The notes under the pieces: generated by a model
Database searches by the model: none
Told to the model about the DNA's origin: nothing
Seen by the model: the letters and a program-made list of their open reading frames with translations, nothing else
Shown here: piece by piece, positions 35,697 to 44,290 of the stretch
Position numbering within the stretch: position 1 is the stretch's first letter
Layout: each line of letters opens with the position of its first letter
Source: an uncultured Intestinimonas sp.
GTDB lineage: Bacteria; Bacillota; Clostridia; Oscillospirales; Oscillospiraceae
DNA length: 64,000 nt
Direction of reading: 5' to 3'
Assembly: GCF_944387725.1 (NCBI RefSeq)
Contig: NZ_CALXGA010000003.1
Coordinates: forward strand, 1 to 64,000
Program-made: the position numbers and the translations under genes

Positions 35697-36596
35697 ATGT
35701 CCTTTTCCAACGAGGTAAAGACCGAGCTGTGCCGCTGGGCGCTCTCCCCCAAGTCCTGCGCCCGGGCGGAGGCCTACGGAGTGCTCCTGTTCTGCCACTC
35801 CTTCACTGACAATGAGGTCAAGATCGTCACCGGCTGTCCGGCCTTTGCCCAACGGCTGCCGGAGCTCTTCAAGCGGGCCTTTCGGGTGACCTTTGACCGA
35901 AAGCCGGAGGGGGCCGCCCAGGGGAAGGAGACCTTCCTCATCACCGAGGAGGGCAAGCGCGCCGCCATCGGGGAGACCCTGGGCTACGATCCGGGGGCCA
36001 CCCTGGCCCACCACATCAACCTGGCCCTGCTGGAGGAGGACGCCTGCCGGACCGCCTTCCTCCGGGGGGCCTTTCTGGCCGGCGGATCGGTGAGCGACCC
36101 GGCCAAGAGCTATCATCTGGAGCTGTGCACCTCCCACTACAGCGTCAGCCGGGAGCTCCCCGCCCTGCTGCGGGAGGTGGGCTTTGAGCCCAAGCAGACC
36201 ACCCGGAAATCTAACTATGTGACCTATATGAAGTCCAGCGAGACCATCGCCGACTTTCTCACCGCCCTTGGCGCCCCTCTGGCCTCCATGGAGCTGATGA
36301 ACGCCAAGCTGGAAAAGCACCTGCGGGGGAGCGTCAACCGCCGGGTGAACTGCGACTCGGCCAACCTGGACAAGGCGGTAGACGCCGCCCTGGAGCAGGT
36401 GGAGGCCATTCAGCGGTATGCCCGGACCCGGGGGCTGGACTCCCTGCCGGACAAGCTCCGGGAGACGGCGGAGCTCCGGCTGGCCCATCCCGAGCTCACT
36501 CTGTCCCAGCTCTCCGTCCTCTTCCAGCCTCCCATCACCAAGTCGGCCCTGAACCACCGGCTGAGAAAGCTCCTGGATCTGGCGGGGGAGGGCTGA
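35697..36596 (+). CDS. whiA: WhiA DNA-binding protein
   Basis: A 299-residue WhiA homologue. It combines a LAGLIDADG-like fold (RTAFLRGAFLAGGSVSDP, then a MELMNAKLEK region) with a C-terminal helix-turn-helix (HPELTLSQLSVLFQPPITKSALNHRLRKL). In actinobacteria WhiA controls sporulation-septation genes, and in B. subtilis it affects division and chromosome organisation. GAGGAGG precedes the ATG. dnaE follows after 52 bases. Confidence 0.95.
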   Translation: MSFSNEVKTELCRWALSPKSCARAEAYGVLLFCHSFTDNEVKIVTGCPAFAQRLPELFKRAFRVTFDRKPEGAAQGKETFLITEEGKRAAIGETLGYDPGATLAHHINLALLEEDACRTAFLRGAFLAGGSVSDPAKSYHLELCTSHYSVSRELPALLREVGFEPKQTTRKSNYVTYMKSSETIADFLTALGAPLASMELMNAKLEKHLRGSVNRRVNCDSANLDKAVDAALEQVEAIQRYARTRGLDSLPDKLRETAELRLAHPELTLSQLSVLFQPPITKSALNHRLRKLLDLAGEG

Positions 36597-36648
36597 CGCC
36601 GCAAAGCGCCCGGCAGTTTTCTGTGTATTGAGAAAGAGAGGTCCCAAC

Positions 36649-39600
36649 ATGTCCTTTGTCCATCTCCACGTCCATACCGAATACTCCCTTCTGGACGGCT
36701 GCTGCCGGATTCCCGGACTGGTCAAGCAGGTCAAGGAGCTGGGGCAGACCGCCGTGGCCATCACCGACCACGGGGTCATGTACGGGGCGGTGGATTTCTA
36801 CAAGGCCTGTAAGGCGGAGGGCATCAAGCCCATTCTCGGCTGTGAGGTCTATGTGGCCCCCCGGACCCGGTTCCAGAAGGAGCACGAGTTCGACGCCTCC
36901 GCCCGGCACCTCATTCTCCTCTGCCGGAACGAGGAGGGCTACCGCAACCTCTGCCATATGGTATCCAAGAGCTTCACCGAGGGCTTCTACATCAAGCCCC
37001 GGGTCGATCAGGAACTGCTGCGGGCGCACAGCGGCGGCCTCATCGCCCTGTCAGCCTGCCTGGCGGGGGCGATTCCCCGGCTGCTCCGAAACGGCCAGTA
37101 CGAGGAGGCCAAGCAGGAGGCCCTGGCCATGCGGGAGCTCTTCGGGGAGGACGGATACTACCTGGAGCTCCAGGACCACAGCCTGCCGGAGGATCCCCAG
37201 ATTCTCCAGGGTCTCCTGCGCCTCCACGAGGACACCGGCATCCCCCTGGTGTGTACCAACGACGCCCACTACCTCACCCGGGAGGACGCCCGCACCCAGG
37301 ATGTCCTCATGTGCATCCAGATGGGGAAGACGGTGGATGACCCGGGGCGGATGAAGTTCGAGACCGAGGAGTTCTACGTCAAATCCGAGGAGGAGATGGC
37401 GGCTCTCTTCGCCCGGTACCCCGGCGCCCTGGAGAACACCCAGAAGATCGCCGACCTGTGCGAGGTGGAGTTCCAGTTCGGCACCTACCACCTGCCGGAG
37501 TTCAAGCTTCCGGAGGGCTGGACCGACGGGGACGCCTACTTTGAAAAGCTCTGTCTGGAGGGCTTCCGCCGCCGCTACCCGGACGAGCCGCCGGCGTACC
37601 GGCAGCAGCTTGCCTATGAGATGGACATGATCCGCCGGATGGGCTTTGTGGACTATTTCCTCATTGTCTCCGACTTCATCGGCTACGCCAAGGGCTGCGG
37701 CATCCCCGTGGGTCCCGGCCGGGGCTCCGCCGCCGGAAGCATGGTCTCCTACTGCCTGGACATCACCGACGTGGACCCCACCAAGTACGGCCTCTACTTC
37801 GAGCGGTTCCTCAACCCTGAGCGGGTCACCATGCCGGACATCGACATCGACTTCTGCATCCGCCGCCGGCAGGAGGTCATCGACTACGTCTGCCGGAAAT
37901 ACGGCGCGGACCATGTGGCCCAGATTGTCACCTTCGGCACCATGGCGGCCCGGGGGGCCATTCGGGATGTGGGCCGGGCCCTGAACGTCCCCTACGCCGA
38001 GGTGGACCAGATCGCCAAGCTGGTGCCCATGGGCGCCAACGGCCAGCACATCACCCTGGAAGAGGCCCTGAAGCTCTCCAAGCCCCTGCGGGAGCGCTAC
38101 GAGTGGGAGGAGGAGATCCGAAAGCTCATCGACACCGCCCGGAGCATTGAGGGAATGCCCCGCCACGCCTCCACCCACGCCGCCGGGGTGGTCATCACCC
38201 GGCTGCCGGTGGACGACTACGTTCCCCTGGCGAAAAACGACGAGTCGGTGGTCACCCAGTACACCATGACCACCCTAGAGGAGCTGGGCCTGCTGAAGAT
38301 GGACTTCCTGGGCCTGCGGAACCTGACGGTGCTGGACGATGCGGTGAAGCTGGTGCGGCGGCAGGAGCCGGACATTCGGCTCAGCGATATCCCGGACGAT
38401 GACCCGGAGGTCTTTCAGATGCTCTCGGAGGGCAGGACCTCCGGCGTGTTCCAGATGGAGTCCCCGGGCATGACCGGGGTATGCGTGGGGCTCAAACCCC
38501 ACAACATCGAGGACATCACCGCCATCATCGCCCTCTACCGCCCCGGCCCCATGGACTCCATCCCCCGGTTCATCGCCTGCAAGCACGACCCCGGCCTCAT
38601 CCGCTACAAGCACCCCGCCCTGGAGCCCATTCTCTCGGTGACCTACGGCTGCATTGTCTACCAGGAGCAGGTTATCGAAATCTTCCGCAAGCTGGGGGGC
38701 TATTCCCTGGGACAGGCCGACATGGTGCGCCGGGCTATCTCCAAGAAGAAAAAGGCTCAGATCGAAAAGGAGCGGCAGGCCTTTATCTGCGGCGACCCGG
38801 AGCGGAACATCCCCGGCTGTGTGGCCAACGGCATCCCGGAGCAGACCGGCCAGGACATCTACGACGAGATTTACGACTTTGCCAACTACGCCTTCAACAA
38901 GGCCCACGCCGTCAGCTACGCCATCGTCTGCTATCAGACAGCCTGGTTCAAATACCACCACCTCCGGGCGTACATGGCCGCCCTGCTGACCTCGGTGCTG
39001 GACTCCCAGGCCAAGGTGGCCGAGTATATCGGGGAGTGCCGGGACAACGGCATCCGGCTCCTGCCCCCCGACGTCAACGCGTCCGGGGCCGACTTCACCG
39101 TCTCCGGCGAGGACATCCGCTTCGGCCTGGTGGCGGTGAAGGGGGTGGGCCGGGGGGTCATTCAGAGTCTCCTGGCCGAGCGGGAGGCCCACGGGCCCTT
39201 TCTCTCCTTCCAGGATTTCTGCCAGCGGATGTCCGGGGCCGACCTCAACCGGCGGGTGGTGGAGAGCCTCATCAAGTGCGGGGCCTTCGACAGCCTGGGC
39301 GGCAGGCGCTCTCAGCTCCTGGAGGTGTACGGCCAGGTGCTGGACGCGGCGGCCCAGCAGCGCCGGAAGAACCTGGAGGGCCAGTTCGACCTCTTCGGCG
39401 GCGGGGAAGGGGAGGAGTCCTTCGGCCAGGTGGAGGTGGCCCTGCCGGATATTCCAGAGTTTGACCGCCACAAGCTCATGGCCATGGAGAAGGAGACCAC
39501 AGGGCTCTACCTCAGCGGCCACCCCATGGACGAGTACCGGGAGGCAGCCCGGCGGGCCAGGGCCGTCCCCATGGGGTCCATTCTGGCCGATTTCGCCAAG

Positions 39601-40122
39601 GAGAGCGGACCCGAGACCTACCGGGACGAACAGCGGCTGACCCTGGCGGGCATCGTGGCCGCCTATAAGACGAAGACCACCAAGAACAACGCCCTGATGG
39701 CCTATGTCACCCTGGAGGATGACACCGGGGCCCTGGAGCTGCTGGTCTTCGCCAGGACCCTGGAGCGCTGCGGCAGCTACCTCAGAGAGGGGGCCGCCGT
39801 CTGCGCCGAGGGCCGGCTGTCGGTGCGGGACGAAAAATCCCCCCAGCTTCTGGCCGACGCCATCCGCCCCCTGGGGGACCCCGCCACCGCCGGGGAGGAA
39901 AAAGGGGTGAAAGGAGATCGGCTTTATATTAAGCTCTCCACATCCCAGAGCCCTGTGTTTGAAAAGATTCGCCGGGTCTTTCTCATGTTCCCCGGGGAGC
40001 AGCAGGCAGACCTCTACTTTGCCGATACCAAGAAGCGGCTGAGGACCTCCTGCCTCATCCATCCCGCCCTCCAGCAGGAGCTTGCGGAGCTCCTGGGGGC
40101 GGAGAATGTGGTGGTAAAGTGA
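36649..40122 (+). CDS. dnaE: DNA polymerase III alpha subunit (DnaE)
   Basis: A 1157-residue replicative polymerase of the DnaE type. The N-terminal PHP domain starts FVHLHVHTEYSLLDGCCR; the palm carries PGRGSAAGSMVSYCLDI and the catalytic aspartates in MPDIDIDFCIRRRQEV; then the fingers (KAHAVSYAIVCYQTAWFK), a helix-hairpin-helix and an OB fold (LTLAGIVAAYKTKTTK). No epsilon-type exonuclease insertion is present, so it is not PolC. ATG at 36649 follows AGAGAGG. In Firmicutes DnaE usually extends primers and PolC does bulk synthesis. Confidence 0.97.
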   Translation: MSFVHLHVHTEYSLLDGCCRIPGLVKQVKELGQTAVAITDHGVMYGAVDFYKACKAEGIKPILGCEVYVAPRTRFQKEHEFDASARHLILLCRNEEGYRNLCHMVSKSFTEGFYIKPRVDQELLRAHSGGLIALSACLAGAIPRLLRNGQYEEAKQEALAMRELFGEDGYYLELQDHSLPEDPQILQGLLRLHEDTGIPLVCTNDAHYLTREDARTQDVLMCIQMGKTVDDPGRMKFETEEFYVKSEEEMAALFARYPGALENTQKIADLCEVEFQFGTYHLPEFKLPEGWTDGDAYFEKLCLEGFRRRYPDEPPAYRQQLAYEMDMIRRMGFVDYFLIVSDFIGYAKGCGIPVGPGRGSAAGSMVSYCLDITDVDPTKYGLYFERFLNPERVTMPDIDIDFCIRRRQEVIDYVCRKYGADHVAQIVTFGTMAARGAIRDVGRALNVPYAEVDQIAKLVPMGANGQHITLEEALKLSKPLRERYEWEEEIRKLIDTARSIEGMPRHASTHAAGVVITRLPVDDYVPLAKNDESVVTQYTMTTLEELGLLKMDFLGLRNLTVLDDAVKLVRRQEPDIRLSDIPDDDPEVFQMLSEGRTSGVFQMESPGMTGVCVGLKPHNIEDITAIIALYRPGPMDSIPRFIACKHDPGLIRYKHPALEPILSVTYGCIVYQEQVIEIFRKLGGYSLGQADMVRRAISKKKKAQIEKERQAFICGDPERNIPGCVANGIPEQTGQDIYDEIYDFANYAFNKAHAVSYAIVCYQTAWFKYHHLRAYMAALLTSVLDSQAKVAEYIGECRDNGIRLLPPDVNASGADFTVSGEDIRFGLVAVKGVGRGVIQSLLAEREAHGPFLSFQDFCQRMSGADLNRRVVESLIKCGAFDSLGGRRSQLLEVYGQVLDAAAQQRRKNLEGQFDLFGGGEGEESFGQVEVALPDIPEFDRHKLMAMEKETTGLYLSGHPMDEYREAARRARAVPMGSILADFAKESGPETYRDEQRLTLAGIVAAYKTKTTKNNALMAYVTLEDDTGALELLVFARTLERCGSYLREGAAVCAEGRLSVRDEKSPQLLADAIRPLGDPATAGEEKGVKGDRLYIKLSTSQSPVFEKIRRVFLMFPGEQQADLYFADTKKRLRTSCLIHPALQQELAELLGAENVVVK

Positions 40123-40147
40123 TATCGCTTGGCACAACGAGGAAGAT

Positions 40148-41677
40148 ATGAAAAAACTGGTTTCCCTGCTGTTTCATCGGGTGGTGCTGGTGGCCCTGTT
40201 TTTGCTCATCCAGATCGCCATTCTGGTGGTCATCCTCCTGAATTTCAACAACCTGTTTCTGCCCTTCTACGGCATCTGTTTTGCCCTGAGCCTCTTCGCC
40301 GTGTTTTGGATCACCGGGCGCAGCGGCGAGCCGGCTTATAAGATCGCCTGGATTGTCCCCATCCTGGTCTTTCCCATCTTCGGCGGGCTCTTCTATCTGC
40401 TCTTTGGCGGAAACAAGCTCAGCCGCCGGACCCGCCGTAAGATGGAGGGAATGAACCGGAGGATGGAGGAGGTGCTTGGCCCAGACTGTAAGGCGGAAAG
40501 CCTTGCCTGCGTGGGGGAGGACGCCGTCCACCAGGCCCGGTATCTGGAGCGTATGGCCCACTGCCCGGTCTATGGCGGCACGTCCACGGAGTACTACCCG
40601 GTGGGGGAGCTCTGCTTTGCCCGGATGGTGGAGGAGCTGAAGAAGGCGGAGCGCTATATCTTCGTGGAGTATTTCATCATCGAAGAGGGGGTGATGTGGG
40701 ACACCATTCTGGACATTCTGAAGGAGAAGGCGCAGGACGGACTGGACGTCCGGGTCATCTACGACGACATTGGCTCCATGTTCACCCTGCCCCGGGACTA
40801 CGCCCGGGAGCTGGAGAAGCACACCGGCATCCGCTGCTGCGTCTTCAACTCCTTCGTGCCCATCCTCTCCCTGCGGCTCAACAACCGGGACCACCGAAAA
40901 TTCCTCATCATCGACGGCAAGGTGGCCTTCACCGGGGGCATCAACCTGGCCGACGAGTATATCAACCGGAAGGTCCGCTTCGGCCACTGGAAGGACAGCG
41001 CCATTCAGGTCCGGGGGGAGGCGGCCTGGAGCATGGCCGTCATGTTCCTCACCCTCTGGGACTACACCCGGGAGGAGGCCACGGATTTTGACGTCTTTCG
41101 CCCCCAGGGCGTCTTTCGGGAGGCGGAGGGCGGCTTTGTCCAGCCCTACACCGATAACCCCCTGGATGAGGAGGCGGTGGGCCAGACGGTCTATCTGAAC
41201 CTCATCAGCAAGGCCCGCCGCTATGTCTATATCACCACCCCCTACCTCATTGTGGATGACAGCATGAACACCGCTCTGTGCATCGCGGCCAAATCCGGGG
41301 TGGATGTGCGGATTATGACCCCCCACATCCCGGATAAAAAGGTGGTCTTTGAGCTGACCCGGGCCCACTACCGGCCGCTGCTGGCGGCGGGTGTGAAGAT
41401 TTACGAGTACACGCCGGGCTTTGTCCACGCCAAGAATTTCGCGGTGGACGACCGGTATGGGACCGTGGGCACCATCAATCTGGACTACCGCAGCCTGTTC
41501 CTCCACTTTGAGGACGGCGTCTGGCTGTGCGATGACCCGGCAATCCTGGAGATCAAGGCGGATTTTCTCTCCACCCTGAAGCAGTGCCATCAGGTGACCC
41601 TGGCCGAGTGTGAAGCCCTGCCCTGGTGGCGGCGGGCCCTCCGGGCGGTGCTGCGGATTTTTGCCCCGCTGATGTGA
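40148..41677 (+). CDS. cls: Cardiolipin synthase
   Basis: A 509-residue phospholipase-D superfamily enzyme that condenses two phosphatidylglycerols into cardiolipin. Membrane helices fill the N-terminal 85 residues (LVALFLLIQIAILVVILL; PFYGICFALSLFAVFWI; WIVPILVFPIFGGLFYLLF). Two HKD motifs follow: DHRKFLIIDGKVAFTGGIN and HAKNFAVDDRYGTVGTIN. It starts 25 bases after dnaE. Its substrate comes from the PgsA pathway encoded at 3.9 kb. Confidence 0.95.
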   Translation: MKKLVSLLFHRVVLVALFLLIQIAILVVILLNFNNLFLPFYGICFALSLFAVFWITGRSGEPAYKIAWIVPILVFPIFGGLFYLLFGGNKLSRRTRRKMEGMNRRMEEVLGPDCKAESLACVGEDAVHQARYLERMAHCPVYGGTSTEYYPVGELCFARMVEELKKAERYIFVEYFIIEEGVMWDTILDILKEKAQDGLDVRVIYDDIGSMFTLPRDYARELEKHTGIRCCVFNSFVPILSLRLNNRDHRKFLIIDGKVAFTGGINLADEYINRKVRFGHWKDSAIQVRGEAAWSMAVMFLTLWDYTREEATDFDVFRPQGVFREAEGGFVQPYTDNPLDEEAVGQTVYLNLISKARRYVYITTPYLIVDDSMNTALCIAAKSGVDVRIMTPHIPDKKVVFELTRAHYRPLLAAGVKIYEYTPGFVHAKNFAVDDRYGTVGTINLDYRSLFLHFEDGVWLCDDPAILEIKADFLSTLKQCHQVTLAECEALPWWRRALRAVLRIFAPLM

Positions 41678-41844
41678 GACACGGCGGGGCTGGCCGGCGC
41701 CGCCGGTCAGAGGGCTGGAGCGGGATAAATCAGAAAAAGAGAAACCAGAAGTCCGGCGGCATGTGCGTACACACACCGCCGGACTTCCGGTTGTTCTGCC
41801 GGTCAGAAGGGGGACGATAAACCGGCGATCCCATAAGGGGGCGC

Positions 41845-42010
41845 TAGGGCTTGTTTGAAAATTGGCGATATGTCCGGCAGCGAGGGATTTTGGGCCTCTG
41901 GCAAGCAATTTTTTCGCAGGAATCCTGGCGGATTGCAAGGAAAAATTGCGCCGTCCAGGGGGCAAAAGACCCGCCGGTTGGGCATGTTGACATTTTTTAA
42001 ACAAGCCCTA
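41845..42010 (+). repeat. Dispersed 166-bp TA-flanked palindromic repeat, copy 6 (complete)
   Basis: Same length as copy 2 and close in sequence but in opposite orientation. It runs from TAGGGCTTGTTTGAAAA to TTTTTTAAACAAGCCCTA. Both halves again mirror each other over about 80 bases. Its right end forms the stop codon of the membrane-protein gene on the minus strand. It lies between convergent cls and that gene. Confidence 0.93.
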
Positions 42011-42730
42011 GTCTCTCCGCCGGCCCAGGAAGCGGAGCAGATAGAGGAAGAGGTTGATGAAGTCCAGATAGAGCTGAAGGGCGGAGAAGATGGCGGCTTT
42101 CTGGGCCATGGCAGGGTCTCCCTGGTAGAGCAGGTAATAGGACTTGATGTTCTGGGTGTCATAGGCGGTGAGGCCCAGGAAGATGGCAATGCCAATCAGG
42201 CAGTAGATGCGGTCGATGCTCTGGGAGAAGGGGAAAAACAGCGAGAACACCCCGAAGATCAGCAGGAGGATCAGCCCTCCCACCAGAATGGGGCGCAGCC
42301 GGAAGAGGTCGGTTTTGGTGAAGTAGCCGTAGAGGGCCAGTCCGGCAAAGTAGACGGCGGTGGCGGCAAAGACCAGAATGAGGCTCCCCAGATGGAACAG
42401 GTAAAAATAGAGGGAGAAGACCACGCCGGTCAGGGCAGCGTAGGCGAAGAAGAGCATCCGGGCCGCCGGGACCGACAGCCGGTGGATTCGGGAGGAGAGG
42501 ATCAGCACGACTGCCAGCTCCGCCACCAGTGTGATGATGGAAAAGCCGGGGACAAAGACATAGGCATAGATGGTAATGCCCGTCAGATACCCGGCCAGGG
42601 CCACCAGGAAGGTGACCAGCAGGCCCAGGAACATCCAGAGGAAGGTCCTGGCGGTGTAGCTGCCCAGGGACTCCGTCTGGCCATACTGCTCCCGGAAGCG
42701 TTCTTCGCGGTAAAAATCAGGTTCCCGCAT
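42008..42730 (-). CDS. Bax inhibitor-1/YccA-family membrane protein
   Basis: A 240-residue polytopic protein with about seven membrane helices (FLWMFLGLLVTFLVALAGYL; IITLVAELAVVLILSS; MLFFAYAALTGVVFSLYFYL; and others) and the conserved late segment AIFLGLTAYDTQNIKSYY with the YDTQ core of the BI-1 family. The C-terminus DFINLFLYLLRFLGRRRD is typical. Members affect calcium flux or FtsH activity; function here is unknown. The TAG stop (42010-42008) lies in the terminal repeat of copy 6. Confidence 0.88.
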   Translation of the reverse strand: MREPDFYREERFREQYGQTESLGSYTARTFLWMFLGLLVTFLVALAGYLTGITIYAYVFVPGFSIITLVAELAVVLILSSRIHRLSVPAARMLFFAYAALTGVVFSLYFYLFHLGSLILVFAATAVYFAGLALYGYFTKTDLFRLRPILVGGLILLLIFGVFSLFFPFSQSIDRIYCLIGIAIFLGLTAYDTQNIKSYYLLYQGDPAMAQKAAIFSALQLYLDFINLFLYLLRFLGRRRD

Positions 42731-42875
42731 GGTTCAAATCACTCCTTCGAAATGGGCTTCCTTTACTATACCCGATTTCAGGGAAAAAGGAAAGGGGGCG
42801 CCCGCAATTTTGTCCGGGGAAAGGGAGACGGTCCGGCGGTTCTCGCCGAAAAGCGGAAATTCCTCAAAATAACAC

Positions 42876-42904
42876 TTGCATTTTTCCCCGCACTCTGGTA
42901 TTAT
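42876..42904 (+). promoter_or_regulatory. rpmB promoter
   Basis: TTGCAT at 42876-42881 and TATTAT at 42899-42904 with a 17-base spacer and an extended TG-G before the -10. A GAGGAGGTTGAAGGA binding site follows for rpmB. Confidence 0.75.
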
Positions 42905-42962
42905 ATTGGTCGATGCTTTGTGATGAGCTGACACTTTAACCAGCGAGGAGGTTGAAGGAACT

Positions 42963-43151
42963 ATGGCCAAATGCGAGTTTTGCGACAAGGGCGTTACGTT
43001 CGGTATTCAGGTGTCCCACTCTCACCGCCGCACCAACCGCCCCTGGAAGCCCAATGTGAAGCGCGTCAAGGCAATCGTGAACGGCACTCCCAAGCATGTG
43101 TACGTCTGCACCCGCTGCCTCCGTTCGGGTAAGGTCACCCGCGCTGTCTGA
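42963..43151 (+). CDS. rpmB: Ribosomal protein L28
   Basis: A 62-residue basic large-subunit protein. The N-terminus MAKCEFCDKGVTFG and the late CTRCLRSGKV give the four-cysteine zinc-binding form of L28. SHSHRRTNRPWKPNVKRV is the conserved rRNA-binding block. It has its own promoter and is followed by a hairpin, so it is monocistronic. Confidence 0.97.
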   Translation: MAKCEFCDKGVTFGIQVSHSHRRTNRPWKPNVKRVKAIVNGTPKHVYVCTRCLRSGKVTRAV

Positions 43152-43163
43152 GTGCTTTCTGAA

Positions 43164-43191
43164 AGCGCCGCTCCCTCCGGGGAGCGGCGCT
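43164..43191 (+). terminator. Hairpin after rpmB
   Basis: AGCGCCGCTCC (43164-43174) pairs perfectly with GGAGCGGCGCT (43181-43191) around a 6-base loop. There is no long T-run. Confidence 0.7.
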
Positions 43192-43277
43192 CAGCCTATC
43201 GGAGAAGTCCAGTTTCAGCTGGGCTTTTTCATTTATATGAGGTAAAAATTGCGGGTATTCGCATCTGGGAGTGGAAT

Positions 43278-43895
43278 ATGTTACAGCTTTGCTTATCCAT
43301 GCTGAGTTTTGTCATTTTGCTGCTATACTGTAGGATGGCTTCGGCGCCTATGCCAACCATTCTCAGCAATCATTTTGGCATCCCGATAAAAAATCGTTTT
43401 CTCGCCATAGTTTTCATCAGTTCACATTTGCCGTTTCAAAAAGCAGATCTTAAAAATGATAGGAAGAAAATGGGCCTGTGGGGAATGATTGCGTATGTCG
43501 TTTTGGTCCCATTTGCAATATACATATGGATTACAGAGAAATCTTTCTGTTTTTTTGATCCGGAGGACATCAAAAATAATAAACTCGTCGCAGCTTTCCT
43601 TGTTGCGCTGCTTTGCCATATGGTTTGCCTTAGCATAGATACTCGTATCAAGGGCAGTATAGATGACATTCGAGAAGACCGGCAGATTACATTACAAAAT
43701 CAAGAGACGCCTCCTTTTCCTGAAAAGTGTTCTTTATCCTTTCACACACCCAGCAAAGAGAGGAAGCTGGCACGTCTGATATTTCAATATCACCAAAAAG
43801 CGATCTATGATGAGAAAAGGCACGAATTTCATTATTTTTTCGACGGGAAAAAGCTGAGATTATGTGAGGATGGAACCTTCATTGCCATAGAGTAA
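43278..43895 (+). CDS. Orphan membrane protein in an AT-rich patch
   Basis: A 205-residue protein I do not recognise. Three likely membrane helices are visible: LCLSMLSFVILLLYC at the N-terminus, LWGMIAYVVLVPFAIYIWI in the middle and LVAAFLVALLCHMVCL after it. The C-terminal half is soluble and charged, ending FDGKKLRLCEDGTFIAIE. ATG at 43278 is preferred, with GGGAGTGG just upstream, although the frame is open from 43152. Base and codon use are clearly more AT-rich than on either side, and an IS630 remnant follows, so recent acquisition is likely. Confidence 0.6.
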   Translation: MLQLCLSMLSFVILLLYCRMASAPMPTILSNHFGIPIKNRFLAIVFISSHLPFQKADLKNDRKKMGLWGMIAYVVLVPFAIYIWITEKSFCFFDPEDIKNNKLVAAFLVALLCHMVCLSIDTRIKGSIDDIREDRQITLQNQETPPFPEKCSLSFHTPSKERKLARLIFQYHQKAIYDEKRHEFHYFFDGKKLRLCEDGTFIAIE

Positions 43896-43938
43896 TCCCA
43901 TAAATTATCAGCAATATCCAGCACAGGCGGACCGGTTC

Positions 43939-44130
43939 TTACAGTCTGAGGCAGCGACACAGAGAAAAGCCTTCTGCAAAGCTATCATCATAGTGTCTCA
44001 CCATGCCGATGTTTATGCCGCTCTCATCCAGAAAAACAAGATGTTTAGATGAAAGATTTGGCGTATGCGCTTTCCACTTCTCTATATTTATATCACTTTT
44101 GAACTGCCATGTTGATGCGATTTGAGGGAG
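43939..44130 (-). pseudogene. Decayed IS630-family transposase fragment
   Basis: The minus strand encodes, from 44103 to 43939, FKSDINIEKWKAHTPNL, then HLVFLDESGINIGMVRHY, then a short unrelated tail and stop. The LVFLDESG-x-N-x-x-M-x-R-x-Y segment is the hallmark of the IS630 DDE domain around its second acidic residue. The frame is closed upstream by a stop at 44133-44131 and neither the N-terminal helix-turn-helix nor the final catalytic residue is present. It is a short remnant in AT-rich DNA. The rest of the 43896-44290 gap holds no intact gene. Confidence 0.7.
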
Positions 44131-44246
44131 CTACTCTAAAGTTTTTGCACACAATTTCAGCTTCGAGCCGGCTTTTGCATTCATCTTGATTGGATGTTTC
44201 AGATTTTTCCATAAGAAAGGGCGGGCTTCCCTTCCGGCGCCAGATG

Positions 44247-44255
44247 TGGTATACT
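44247..44255 (+). promoter_or_regulatory. Extended -10 promoter of mscS
   Basis: TG-G-TATACT lies 36 bases before the mscS start. The -35 region is a poor match, so the extended -10 is the main support. Confidence 0.55.
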
Positions 44256-44290
44256 TGAGGCCAGAACTGTTTGGAAGGGAGGAGACCCCA

